A stretch of DNA of 11,105 nt from an uncultured Bacillaceae bacterium (GTDB lineage: Bacteria; Bacillota; Bacilli; Bacillales; Pradoshiaceae), in contig CAJGCH010000080.1 in NCBI GenBank assembly GCA_904501845.1, positions 1 through 11,105 of the forward strand, given 5' to 3'. The position numbers and the translations under genes were made by a program. The notes beneath the pieces are model-generated. The model ran no database searches. It had not been told where the DNA came from and worked only from the letters and a program-made list of their open reading frames with translations. Shown piece after piece: positions 1 through 5,886 of the stretch; positions within the stretch are counted from its first letter, which is position 1, and each line of letters opens with the position of its first letter.

Positions 1-1
1 A

Positions 2-193
2 CCAGTTACAATCTCCGAAGAGAGACCTTTACCATTCCGTAAAGAAAGCTCCTACAAAGGAAAAGGCGGAGGCGGCAAACGTCCGTACAATCGCGACAGC
101 CGTTCTGGAGACAGAAAACGCAGCGGAGGCAATAGCCAAGGCGGGCGCAGAAAGTCTTACAGCAACTCCAAACCAAAAAACCAAAGCAAATAA
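2..193 (+). CDS. cshA: DEAD-box ATP-dependent RNA helicase CshA, C-terminal tail (partial, 5' end outside window)
   Basis: Only the last 63 codons and the stop are present. The visible peptide is very basic and rich in Gly, Arg, Lys and Ser (for example KGKGGGGKRPYNRDSRSG), ending in KPKNQSK. Such a disordered RGG-like tail is typical of the end of CshA-type DEAD-box helicases of Bacillaceae, where it helps RNA binding in cold-shock RNA remodelling and the RNA degradosome. No helicase motif lies inside the window. The identification therefore rests on tail composition and on synteny: in B. subtilis cshA (ydbR) lies a few genes upstream of acpS and alr. An intrinsic terminator follows 24 bases after the stop. 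Another basic RNA-binding protein remains possible, but the context makes CshA most likely. Confidence 0.75.
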   Translation, partial: PVTISEERPLPFRKESSYKGKGGGGKRPYNRDSRSGDRKRSGGNSQGGRRKSYSNSKPKNQSK

Positions 194-217
194 TCAATCG
201 ATTGATTGAATGAGTAG

Positions 218-250
218 AGCCAGCCTGAAAAAGGGCTGGCTTTTCTTTTT
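218..250 (+). terminator. Intrinsic terminator of cshA
   Basis: An 8-bp stem (AGCCAGCC at 218-225 with GGCTGGCT at 234-241) encloses an 8-base A-rich loop and runs straight into a T-rich tract (TTTTCTTTTT, 241-250). It stands just downstream of the cshA stop and should separate cshA from uvsE. Confidence 0.9.
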
Positions 251-388
251 GGCTGGGTTTATTGAGCCCTTTTTAAGGTAAATCTGATATTTGTGATTGG
301 GGAGTGGGCGTTCTTGTTTTGAACAGGGTCTTGTCTCTAACATAAACAACATCACCTTGCCCATACTATGGATAAGGAGATGAAAGAG
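251..388 (+). other. Gap between cshA terminator and uvsE, with a dyad over the uvsE ribosome binding site
   Basis: No open reading frame of note lies here. A weak sigma-A candidate is TTGAAC (319-324) with CATAAA (341-346), spacer 16; neither box is good. Just before uvsE there is an interrupted dyad, arms 355-364 and 368-377, whose 3' arm contains the first part of the AAGGAG ribosome binding site (374-379). A LexA/DinR box, which one might expect for a repair gene, is not visible: only a GAAC half-site (321-324) is present. Confidence 0.5.
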
Positions 389-1360
389 ATGACTTATATA
401 CGGCTAGGGTATGTGGCAATGAGTGTGGAGCTGCAAAATGCTTCCCCTTCTCAGACGATGACCTATGCACAATTCAGTAAAATAAAAGACAGGGATGCAG
501 CTGTGCGGAAACTTGAGCGAATTGCTCAATCAAACCTTCATAATTGCCTGCGCCTTCTAAAGCATAATGAGGCAAATGGGATTGAGTTCTTTCGATTTTC
601 CTCCAAGCTTATCCCGTTGGCAGACCATCCAGAGCTATTGGATTGGTCATATATGCACGGTGTTAAACAAGAAACGGCTGCGATCAAGAAGTATTTAAGG
701 GAGCACAAACAGGTAAGGGTGGATTTCCATCCTGATCATTTTGTCGTGCTTAACAGCCCGGACAAGGAGGTGCTAAAATCCTCTGTTAAAGCGTTAACAC
801 TGCATTACAGGCTATTGAAGGCTATGGGAATAGAGCCGAAGCATAGATGTGTGCTTCATGTCGGCGGAAGTTATAATGATAAGGAACAGGCGCTAGAACA
901 ATTTATCCTGAATTGGGGTCATGTGCCGGCGCCGATTCAAGAGATGGTCATTCTGGAGAATGATGATACGCTTTTTGGTGTGGAGGATGTTTTGTACTTG
1001 TGTGAAAAGCTCGGTGTTCCATTTGTATTTGATTTGCATCATCATAAGCAGAACCCGCAAGGTGATTTTGGGGAGAAGTGGGAGCGAATTGCAGGAACTT
1101 GGGAGCATTCACCGCTTCCGGTCAAAGTCCATCTGTCTTCTCCTAAGGATGAGAAGAATCCGAAGGCTCATTCCGATTATGTAGAAGTAGCGGAAGTCAT
1201 TGAGCTATTAAAAGGCAATCAGGGATTTGCTCGTCAGATTGATGTCATGCTTGAAGCAAAGCTGAAGGATGCTGCCGTATTCCGGATGACAGAGGAACTG
1301 AAGCATGCTCATGGCTTCAGGCAAGTGAAAGGAGCATGCTTCCAATTTGATTTGACATGA
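389..1360 (+). CDS. uvsE: UV DNA damage endonuclease UvsE (UVDE family)
   Basis: Predicted 323-residue TIM-barrel endonuclease that nicks DNA 5' of UV photoproducts and starts alternative excision repair. In Bacillus it is linked to spore and cell UV resistance. The metal-site motifs of the family can be followed: HVGG (His157), LEND (Glu190), FDLHHH (Asp215 and His217-219), VKVHLSSPKD, HSDY and MLEAK (Glu289). The N-terminus LGYVAMSVELQNASPSQTMT fits the family. The frame is open from an ATG at 368, but ATG 389 is preferred: AAGGAG (374-379) stands 9 bases before it, and the length then matches the roughly 320-residue family. It stands alone between the cshA terminator and a convergent rhomboid gene whose stop codon is 6 bases away. 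From memory, B. subtilis has ydbS-ydbT here and uvsE elsewhere. The translation signal may be partly hidden in a hairpin. Confidence 0.93.
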   Translation: MTYIRLGYVAMSVELQNASPSQTMTYAQFSKIKDRDAAVRKLERIAQSNLHNCLRLLKHNEANGIEFFRFSSKLIPLADHPELLDWSYMHGVKQETAAIKKYLREHKQVRVDFHPDHFVVLNSPDKEVLKSSVKALTLHYRLLKAMGIEPKHRCVLHVGGSYNDKEQALEQFILNWGHVPAPIQEMVILENDDTLFGVEDVLYLCEKLGVPFVFDLHHHKQNPQGDFGEKWERIAGTWEHSPLPVKVHLSSPKDEKNPKAHSDYVEVAEVIELLKGNQGFARQIDVMLEAKLKDAAVFRMTEELKHAHGFRQVKGACFQFDLT

Positions 1361-1366
1361 ACAGGC

Positions 1367-1954
1367 TTATTTTTTGTTCAGGAAAAGGGGAGCCAGCAAG
1401 AAGCCGCACGCGAGTCCGCCAATATGGCCAACCACGTTAACAGATGGCTGCATAAAGGAAAGAACGACAGATATGGCAATTAAAGCAAAGATGGTCTGTG
1501 AATTTTGGCGGCTCATAAGATGTTTCTTATATAATAGGATGTAGGCATAACAGCCGAATAACCCGAAGATGGCACCGCTTGCTCCAACGTGAACATACAT
1601 AGGAGGCATTGTTAGTAAGGTCAGAACATTGGCCAGAATACCAGAAAGCAGGAATAGCAGGGCAAACCGCCTCGTGCCGGCCAAGGATTCAATTCCGGGG
1701 CCAATGATAATTAAGGTAAATACATTGAAAAGAACATGCGTAAAGCTTGCGTGCATGAAAATCGGGGTGACAAGTCGCCAGTATTCACCCTCGCTGATGA
1801 GGAAATTCACTCCGCTTAGAGCCGTGAAAATGTCAATTGCAGGCAAAATCGGCAGGACTGTGGCTGCATAAAGAACAGCACAGATGGCGGTAATCAGGCT
1901 TACAGCCGGATAGAAGCGGATAAATTGTGAGAAGCTTTCCGATCTAGTGAACAT
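1367..1954 (-). CDS. ydcA: Rhomboid family intramembrane serine protease (YdcA-like)
   Basis: Predicted 195-residue membrane protein with about six transmembrane helices. It carries the rhomboid signatures: HASFTHVLFN in the second core helix, the catalytic serine in GASGAIFG (Ser126), and the catalytic histidine in VVGHIGG (His177). Such enzymes cleave transmembrane substrates within the bilayer; the substrate here is unknown. The frame stays open far upstream into acpS, but those residues are antisense to acpS. The start at 1954 (MFTRSESF) is chosen because TTAGGA on the minus strand sits about 8 bases before it and gives close to the B. subtilis YdcA length (about 199). ATG codons at 1960 and 1963 are nearby alternatives but crowd the ribosome binding site. 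The gene is convergent with uvsE and divergent from acpS, 46 bases away. Confidence 0.92.
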   Translation of the reverse strand: MFTRSESFSQFIRFYPAVSLITAICAVLYAATVLPILPAIDIFTALSGVNFLISEGEYWRLVTPIFMHASFTHVLFNVFTLIIIGPGIESLAGTRRFALLFLLSGILANVLTLLTMPPMYVHVGASGAIFGLFGCYAYILLYKKHLMSRQNSQTIFALIAISVVLSFMQPSVNVVGHIGGLACGFLLAPLFLNKK

Positions 1955-2000
1955 GGGCATCATCCTAACGAATAAATTTTGAGATAAAGGTGGGCGATTC

Positions 2001-2360
2001 ATGATAATAGGAATAGGGCTTGATATTGTAGAGTTGGACAGGGTGCGTGATTTGCTTGCCCGCAAACCGAAGTTTGCGAACCGGATTCTGACTCCTGAAG
2101 AAATGGAGATCTTTGAGGGTTTAGGCGAGCGGAGGAGAATAGAGTGGTTTGCTGGAAGATTCTCCGCCAAGGAAGCTTTCTCAAAGGCTGTTGGCACAGG
2201 AATAGGCAAGGGACTCTCTTTTCAGGATATCTCCATTATACAAGAAAAAAGTGGAAAGCCAATCGTTCGGCATCCATTTGCCCATACGGTTCATCTTAGC
2301 ATTACTCATACAAGTCAGTATGCAGCTGCTCAAATAATCCTTGAAGACAAGTCAATATAA
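2001..2360 (+). CDS. acpS: Holo-[acyl-carrier-protein] synthase AcpS
   Basis: A 119-residue phosphopantetheinyl transferase of the trimeric AcpS class. It moves 4'-phosphopantetheine from CoA to the serine of apo-ACP, making ACP ready for fatty acid synthesis. The family signatures are plain: MIIGIGLDIVELDRV at the N-terminus with magnesium-binding Asp8, and GRFSAKEAFSKAVGTGIG with Glu58. The C-terminal part has HLSITHTSQYAAAQIILE. Length matches the B. subtilis enzyme (about 121). ATG 2001 is preceded by AAAGGTGG about 7 bases upstream. Its own promoter must lie within or beside the 5' end of the divergent rhomboid gene; I found no convincing sigma-A pair. In B. subtilis acpS is also followed by ydcC and alr. 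Confidence 0.97.
   Translation: MIIGIGLDIVELDRVRDLLARKPKFANRILTPEEMEIFEGLGERRRIEWFAGRFSAKEAFSKAVGTGIGKGLSFQDISIIQEKSGKPIVRHPFAHTVHLSITHTSQYAAAQIILEDKSI
2004..2032 (-). promoter_or_regulatory. Candidate sigma-A promoter of the rhomboid gene, inside the start of acpS
   Basis: On the minus strand TCTACA (2032-2027; 4 of 6 consensus bases) and TATTAT (2009-2004; 5 of 6) are 17 bases apart. Transcription would start near 1997 and leave a leader of about 43 bases before the rhomboid ATG. The boxes lie in the first codons of acpS, as expected from a 46-base divergent gap. This is a pattern match only. Confidence 0.35.
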
Positions 2361-2572
2361 ATTCAAAGTGAAAGGCACATAATTAGACGAGCTTTCTCAT
2401 ATATTCAATTAGCGAATAGGAGAGACAAGGCCTCATTCATTTCCATGCTCCGATTGTTTTAAAAACAGTAATAGAGTCGTAGGATTTGCTGTTTAGGGTC
2501 GTTGCAAATGATTGGATGCTGCGCCTTATCCTCTCCCTTTTACTTACTACTGTAAAAAGGGGATGAGAAGCT
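2361..2572 (+). other. Gap of 212 bases between acpS and ydcC
   Basis: No convincing gene: the only ATG-led frames are very short and lack a ribosome binding site. No hairpin with a T-tract follows acpS, so read-through from acpS into ydcC is possible. The gap holds the sigma-E candidate given separately and a small palindrome (GTTTTAAAAAC, around 2456-2466). No good sigma-A pair was seen. Confidence 0.5.
2379..2405 (+). promoter_or_regulatory. Candidate sigma-E (early mother-cell) promoter for ydcC
   Basis: CATATATT (2398-2405) resembles the sigma-E -10 element CATACANT (one mismatch), with ATAATT (2379-2384) 13 bases upstream as a possible -35 element. In B. subtilis ydcC is a sporulation gene reported under sigma-E, which motivated the search. 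The implied leader is long, about 160 bases, and the -35 spacing is slightly short, so this is weak. Confidence 0.25.
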
Positions 2573-3583
2573 TTGAGGAGGTTACTAGTGCTAATGCTAA
2601 CATTAGGATTGATGTTTGCATTGGCGGGCTGTGGTCAGAAATCGCAGACAGATGTGGTTGATGCTCTCACGAAAAAAATGTCCGAGATAAAAGGGTATAA
2701 GGCAGATGCGAAAATGACCCTGAAGATGGGGTCAGAGCCGCAGGAATATGATGTAGAGGTTTGGTATGAGGCCCCATCGAATTACCGGGTCAATTTGAAG
2801 AATGCCCAAAAGGATCAAAGCCAAATCATTCTGCGTAATAAAGAGGGAGTCTTCGTCTTAACTCCGGCTTTAAACAAAAGCTTCCGCTTCCAAAGTGAGT
2901 GGCCGAAGAATAGCTCCCAAGCATACTTATATGAATCTCTTATCATGGATGTAAGTGATGATAAGGATGCGACCTTCAAGACGACAGATAACAGCTATGT
3001 ATTTGAATCCAAGACGCGCTATCAAAACAATAAGATGCTTCCTCTGCAAATTGTTGAGTTTGATAAGAAGACACTTGCGCCAAAGCGTGTTGAGGTAATG
3101 GATTCTGACCGCAATACACTGGTTGAAGTAGAATTCGAGAAAACGAGCTTTAATCCGGATTATGAAAAGGGTGCCTTTGATGTAAACAAGAATATGACGG
3201 GTGCACAGCTTGAGGTGCCGGTCATGACGACAGAAGAGGATGTCAGTCTTGAAGTACAGTATCCAACTGCAGAAATTGGCGGTGTCGTCCTGGCAGGAGA
3301 AAAAATGATTGAAACGAATGAAGGGCAAAAGGCTGTCCTTACTTATGCCGGGGAGGATAAGGAATACACGCTGATCGAAAGCAATTCAAAGGTCGTCAAA
3401 GAGGCAGCCGTGACAACAGTGACGGGAGAGCCGATTGATTTAGGTTTTACAGTTGGCCATATGACTGGTAACTCCATTTCCTGGTCCTATGAAGGAACAG
3501 ATTTCATGCTGGCAGGCAAGAACTTAACGATGGAAGAGCTGCTGATGGTGGCTAAATCGGTCGCACCTGTGGGTGAGAAATAA
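2573..3583 (+). CDS. ydcC: Outer-membrane-lipoprotein LolA-like lipoprotein, sporulation protein YdcC
   Basis: Predicted 336-residue lipoprotein. Residues 1-20 form a lipoprotein signal: RR, a hydrophobic stretch, then lipobox LAGC with Cys20 as the lipidation site, so it should be anchored outside the cytoplasmic membrane. The body resembles the LolA-like fold (residues about 25-200, with VWYEAPSNYRV and PLQIVEFDKKTLAPKRV); the C-terminal part, with GEDKEYTLIES and NLTMEELLMVAKSV, resembles DUF4367. B. subtilis YdcC is annotated as a sporulation protein of unknown molecular role. Start: TTG 2573 is chosen because it supplies the charged RR of the signal, with AAGGGG (2557-2562) 10 bases upstream. 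AGGAGG (2576-2581) also precedes GTG 2588 and ATG 2594, but those starts would leave a short signal with no positive charge. A terminator follows directly. Confidence 0.85.
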   Translation: MRRLLVLMLTLGLMFALAGCGQKSQTDVVDALTKKMSEIKGYKADAKMTLKMGSEPQEYDVEVWYEAPSNYRVNLKNAQKDQSQIILRNKEGVFVLTPALNKSFRFQSEWPKNSSQAYLYESLIMDVSDDKDATFKTTDNSYVFESKTRYQNNKMLPLQIVEFDKKTLAPKRVEVMDSDRNTLVEVEFEKTSFNPDYEKGAFDVNKNMTGAQLEVPVMTTEEDVSLEVQYPTAEIGGVVLAGEKMIETNEGQKAVLTYAGEDKEYTLIESNSKVVKEAAVTTVTGEPIDLGFTVGHMTGNSISWSYEGTDFMLAGKNLTMEELLMVAKSVAPVGEK

Positions 3584-3599
3584 TATATATTTGTGTGAT

Positions 3600-3630
3600 A
3601 GGTCCGTGCAAAAGCGGGCCTTTTTATTTT
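3600..3630 (+). terminator. Intrinsic terminator of ydcC
   Basis: The stem AGGTCCG (3600-3606) pairs with CGGGCCT (3615-3621, one G-T pair) around an 8-base loop, followed by T-rich TTTTTATTTT (3621-3630). It lies 17 bases after the ydcC stop and isolates alr from upstream transcription. Confidence 0.88.
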
Positions 3631-3645
3631 GGGTATAGAAGATGA

Positions 3646-3674
3646 TTGACTATCATTTGAAATAGGAGAATAAT
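3646..3674 (+). promoter_or_regulatory. Sigma-A promoter of alr
   Basis: TTGACT (3646-3651; 5 of 6) and AATAAT (3669-3674; 5 of 6) are 17 bases apart. Transcription would begin near 3681, leaving a leader of about 29 bases. The position directly after the ydcC terminator supports it. Confidence 0.75.
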
Positions 3675-3709
3675 GAAAACACAAACGTCAAAAGGAAGGT
3701 ACAGCAATC

Positions 3710-4873
3710 ATGATAAGCAATCAATTTTACCGGGATACATGGGCTGAAGTGAACTTAGATCATGTTCAGGAGAATATAAAAGCGATCAAGGGATTATTGC
3801 CGGATGATACAGCTGTTATGGCTGTCGTAAAGGCCAATGCCTACGGGCATGGCGATATTCAAGTAGCCAAAGCTGCGCTTGATGCAGGTGCGACTTCTCT
3901 GGCTGTTGCCTTTTTGGATGAGGGGATTCGTCTGCGTGAGCTTGGCATAGATGTACCAATCCTTATCCTCGGGTCGACTAGGGCCTCTGATGCCCCTGTT
4001 GCAGCACGATATGGAATCAGTGTCACTGTGCATGGCAAGTCCTATATTGAGCAAGCGCTCGAGCATCTTGAGGACAGTGAGTGCCCGTTGCATATTCATA
4101 TCAAGGTGGACACAGGGATGAGCAGGATCGGCATTCGAACAAAAGAAGAAATGAAAGAAATTGAATATATTTTAGAGAAACAAAATAAAATACAGGTAGA
4201 AGGTGTTTTCACTCATTTTGCCAAAGCAGATGAAAAGGAACTAGGTCATTCGGAGAACCAGCTGGAGAGATTTATCTCCATCCTTCATAGTATGGACTCC
4301 CTCCCGCCGATGATTCATACGAGCAATAGCGCTGCTGCGATGAGAATGCCTGATGCTTACTTCAATATGGTGCGGGTTGGTATAGCGATGTATGGATTAA
4401 GCCCATCGCCAGAGATCAAAGATGAACTTCCTGTGAATCTTAAGCCTGCATTGTCTCTTTATACAAAGGTCAAGCAAGTGAAACAAATTCATAAGGGTGA
4501 CACGGTCAGCTACGGAGGAGCGTATGAAGCGAAAGGTGAGGAGTGGATTGCGACGCTGCCGATTGGCTATGCAGATGGGTGGATTCGAAAGCTTTCAGGG
4601 CAAAATGTATTAATTAAAGGCAAGAGAGCGCCGATTGTAGGAAGGGTGTGCATGGACCAATGCATGGTAAGGGTTGATGAGCCCATTCAAGAGGACACGA
4701 TTGTTACGTTAATCGGGACTGACGGTAATGAAACCATTACAGCGGATGAGCTTGCAGAGAAGCTTGAAACCATCAATTATGAAATAACGTGTCAACTATC
4801 CTACCGTATTCCGAGGGTATATAAAGCAGGCGGACAGACAGTCGGGATTGTTAATATGTTATTTCGTAAATGA
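3710..4873 (+). CDS. alr: Alanine racemase (PLP-dependent)
   Basis: A 387-residue alanine racemase that interconverts L- and D-alanine for peptidoglycan; cytoplasmic homodimer. The N-terminal TIM barrel carries the PLP lysine in VVKANAYGHG (Lys41), and the C-terminal domain supplies the second catalytic base, Tyr268, in VSYGGAY. Other family segments are visible: VDTGMSRIGIR, HTSNSAA, RVGIAMYGLSPS, TLPIGYADGW and GRVCMDQCMV. Length equals the usual 385-390. ATG 3710 is preceded by AAGGAAGG (3692-3699) at a distance of about 10 bases. The gene has its own promoter (3646-3674), and the only hairpin after it is AT-rich without a T-tract, so some read-through into the toxin-antitoxin operon is possible. 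The gene order acpS-ydcC-alr-ndoAI is as in B. subtilis. Confidence 0.98.
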   Translation: MISNQFYRDTWAEVNLDHVQENIKAIKGLLPDDTAVMAVVKANAYGHGDIQVAKAALDAGATSLAVAFLDEGIRLRELGIDVPILILGSTRASDAPVAARYGISVTVHGKSYIEQALEHLEDSECPLHIHIKVDTGMSRIGIRTKEEMKEIEYILEKQNKIQVEGVFTHFAKADEKELGHSENQLERFISILHSMDSLPPMIHTSNSAAAMRMPDAYFNMVRVGIAMYGLSPSPEIKDELPVNLKPALSLYTKVKQVKQIHKGDTVSYGGAYEAKGEEWIATLPIGYADGWIRKLSGQNVLIKGKRAPIVGRVCMDQCMVRVDEPIQEDTIVTLIGTDGNETITADELAEKLETINYEITCQLSYRIPRVYKAGGQTVGIVNMLFRK

Positions 4874-4959
4874 TTATTCAACACATTTTTGAATAAAATT
4901 AGTATAAACTGCTAAGATTTTGCTTCATAATAAGAAAGAAATGTACTAGACACCTTTCT

Positions 4960-4988
4960 TTGAGGTGGTATTGATGGTAAGATATAAT
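4960..4988 (+). promoter_or_regulatory. Sigma-A promoter of the ndoAI-ndoA toxin-antitoxin operon
   Basis: TTGAGG (4960-4965; 4 of 6) and a perfect TATAAT (4983-4988) have the ideal 17-base spacer. Transcription should start near 4995, about 36 bases before the ndoAI start. The -35 box touches the 3' arm of an inverted repeat (AAGAAAG 4932-4938, CTTTCTT 4954-4960). Confidence 0.78.
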
Positions 4989-5030
4989 AAAGACTAATGT
5001 GGTTTGTAGTGATGGTGGAGGTGTTTGCCT

Positions 5031-5312
5031 GTGTCTGAGTCCAGTGCAACTACGGAAATTCTAATACGCTTGCCTCAAAATTTGCTAAGTGAGTTGGATG
5101 GATACGTGCGAGAAGAAAATGTAAATCGAAGCGAATTTATTTACCAAGCAACTAAAATGTACTTGCAAGAACGTAAGAAGAAGGAATTTCGTGAATCTAT
5201 GCGCCGTGGATATATGGAGATGGCTAATATCAACTTGACTATGGCAGCTGAAGCCTTTCAGGCCGAATATGAAGCTGAACATGCTGTGGAGCGTTTAGTC
5301 AGCGGTGAATAA
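5031..5312 (+). CDS. ndoAI: Antitoxin NdoAI (EndB), MazE-type ribbon-helix-helix
   Basis: A 93-residue antitoxin that binds and inhibits the mRNA endonuclease encoded next to it. The N-terminal part (TTEILIRLPQNLLSELDGYV) looks like a ribbon-helix-helix DNA-binding domain; the C-terminal part (MRRGYMEMANINL and VERLVSGE) matches the toxin-binding tail of the B. subtilis protein as I remember it. The GTG at 5031 is chosen as start because GGAGGTG (5017-5023) stands 7 bases before it, and the resulting MSESS start and 93-residue length equal the B. subtilis antitoxin. A TTG at 5025 would add two residues with poor spacing. The gene overlaps ndoA by 8 bases. Autoregulation by the antitoxin is plausible for the family but not shown here. 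Confidence 0.93.
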   Translation: MSESSATTEILIRLPQNLLSELDGYVREENVNRSEFIYQATKMYLQERKKKEFRESMRRGYMEMANINLTMAAEAFQAEYEAEHAVERLVSGE

Positions 5313-5667
5313 GGGTTTAAATGTTAAACGTGGCGATGTCTATTTTGCTGATTTGTCTCCTGTGGTAGGATCTGAGCAAGGCGGAGTCAGGCCTGTCCTA
5401 GTCATCCAAAATGACATAGGAAATCGATTCAGCCCAACCGTAATCATTGCGGCAATTACGGCACAAATACAAAAAGCGAAACTGCCGACCCACGTAGAAA
5501 TTGATGCCGATAAGTATGGATTCGAACGAGATTCTGTCATTCTGCTCGAACAAATTCGGACAATTGATAAACAACGATTAACTGACAAGATTACGCAGCT
5601 AGACGATGAAATGATGAAAAAAGTCGTATATGCTCTTCAAATAAGTCTTGGTCTGGTGGACTTATAA
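5305..5667 (+). CDS. ndoA: mRNA endoribonuclease toxin NdoA (EndoA, MazF family)
   Basis: A 120-residue MazF-type toxin. The B. subtilis enzyme cleaves single-stranded RNA at UACAU and arrests growth when free of antitoxin. The sequence is very close to it from VKRGDVYFADLSPVVG onward. The catalytic pair, Arg25 and Thr48 in B. subtilis, corresponds to Arg29 (GGVRPVLV) and Thr52 (AAITAQIQ). The start is GTG 5305, the only in-frame start upstream of the conserved VKRGD; it gives an N-terminus about four residues longer (MNKGLN) than in B. subtilis. It lies inside the antitoxin gene by 8 bases, and only a distant GGAG (5288-5291, 13 bases away) precedes it. Translation is therefore probably coupled to ndoAI, which would keep toxin below antitoxin. 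A strong terminator follows. Confidence 0.96.
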   Translation: MNKGLNVKRGDVYFADLSPVVGSEQGGVRPVLVIQNDIGNRFSPTVIIAAITAQIQKAKLPTHVEIDADKYGFERDSVILLEQIRTIDKQRLTDKITQLDDEMMKKVVYALQISLGLVDL

Positions 5668-5703
5668 TTTTAACATTTAGCCAGCTGAATATGGTTTTTA
5701 AGC

Positions 5704-5740
5704 AAAAAGCTATCAAGAGGATTTCTTGATAGCTTTTTTA
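5704..5740. terminator. Strong intrinsic terminator after ndoA (probably bidirectional)
   Basis: A perfect 14-bp stem (5704-5717 with 5725-5738), extendable by one A-T pair, surrounds a loop of 5-7 bases. Its 3' arm ends in TTTTT and its 5' arm begins with AAAAA, so it can act on both strands. It separates the toxin-antitoxin operon from the sigB operon. Confidence 0.95.
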
Positions 5741-5886
5741 TTTCCTTAAAATTGGATGAAATATTACCGTTGTATGTAATATTCAGATGTATTGAGTAAT
5801 CTGCGGAAAAACGGGAATATAAGGATGTGGCAAGGGTATAGGGTAAATTTCAGAATAGCCCTAATAGACCTCTTTCTGTTTTCTCG
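5741..5886. other. Non-coding stretch between the ndoA terminator and the rsbRA promoter
   Basis: This is part of a 337-base gap (5668-6004) between genes. I see no open reading frame with a ribosome binding site and no clear repeat. A GGGTAT (5834-5839) resembles a sigma-B -10 box, but nothing like GTTTAA lies 12-15 bases upstream. The rest is AT-rich spacer. Confidence 0.5.

Noticed and set aside
321..332. LexA (DinR) box upstream of uvsE
   Set aside because: Only the GAAC half is present; the other half does not match GTTC at the required spacing.
1955..2209. N-terminal extension of the minus-strand rhomboid frame to 280 residues
   Set aside because: The extra residues are antisense to acpS, have no membrane or family character, and the true ribosome binding site sits before 1954.
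3631..3636. GGGTAT as a sigma-B promoter ahead of alr
   Set aside because: No GTTTAA-like box occurs 12-15 bases upstream, where the ydcC terminator lies; the sigma-A pair at 3646-3674 explains alr. The same applies to GGGTAT at 4815-4820 and 5834-5839.
4874..4896. Hairpin after alr as terminator
   Set aside because: The 8-bp stem (TTATTCAA with TTGAATAA) is wholly AT-rich apart from one pair and is not followed by a T-tract, so it is a poor terminator.
5315..5320. Perfect GTTTAA, a sigma-B -35 box inside ndoA
   Set aside because: No GGGTAT-like sequence lies 12-15 bases downstream.
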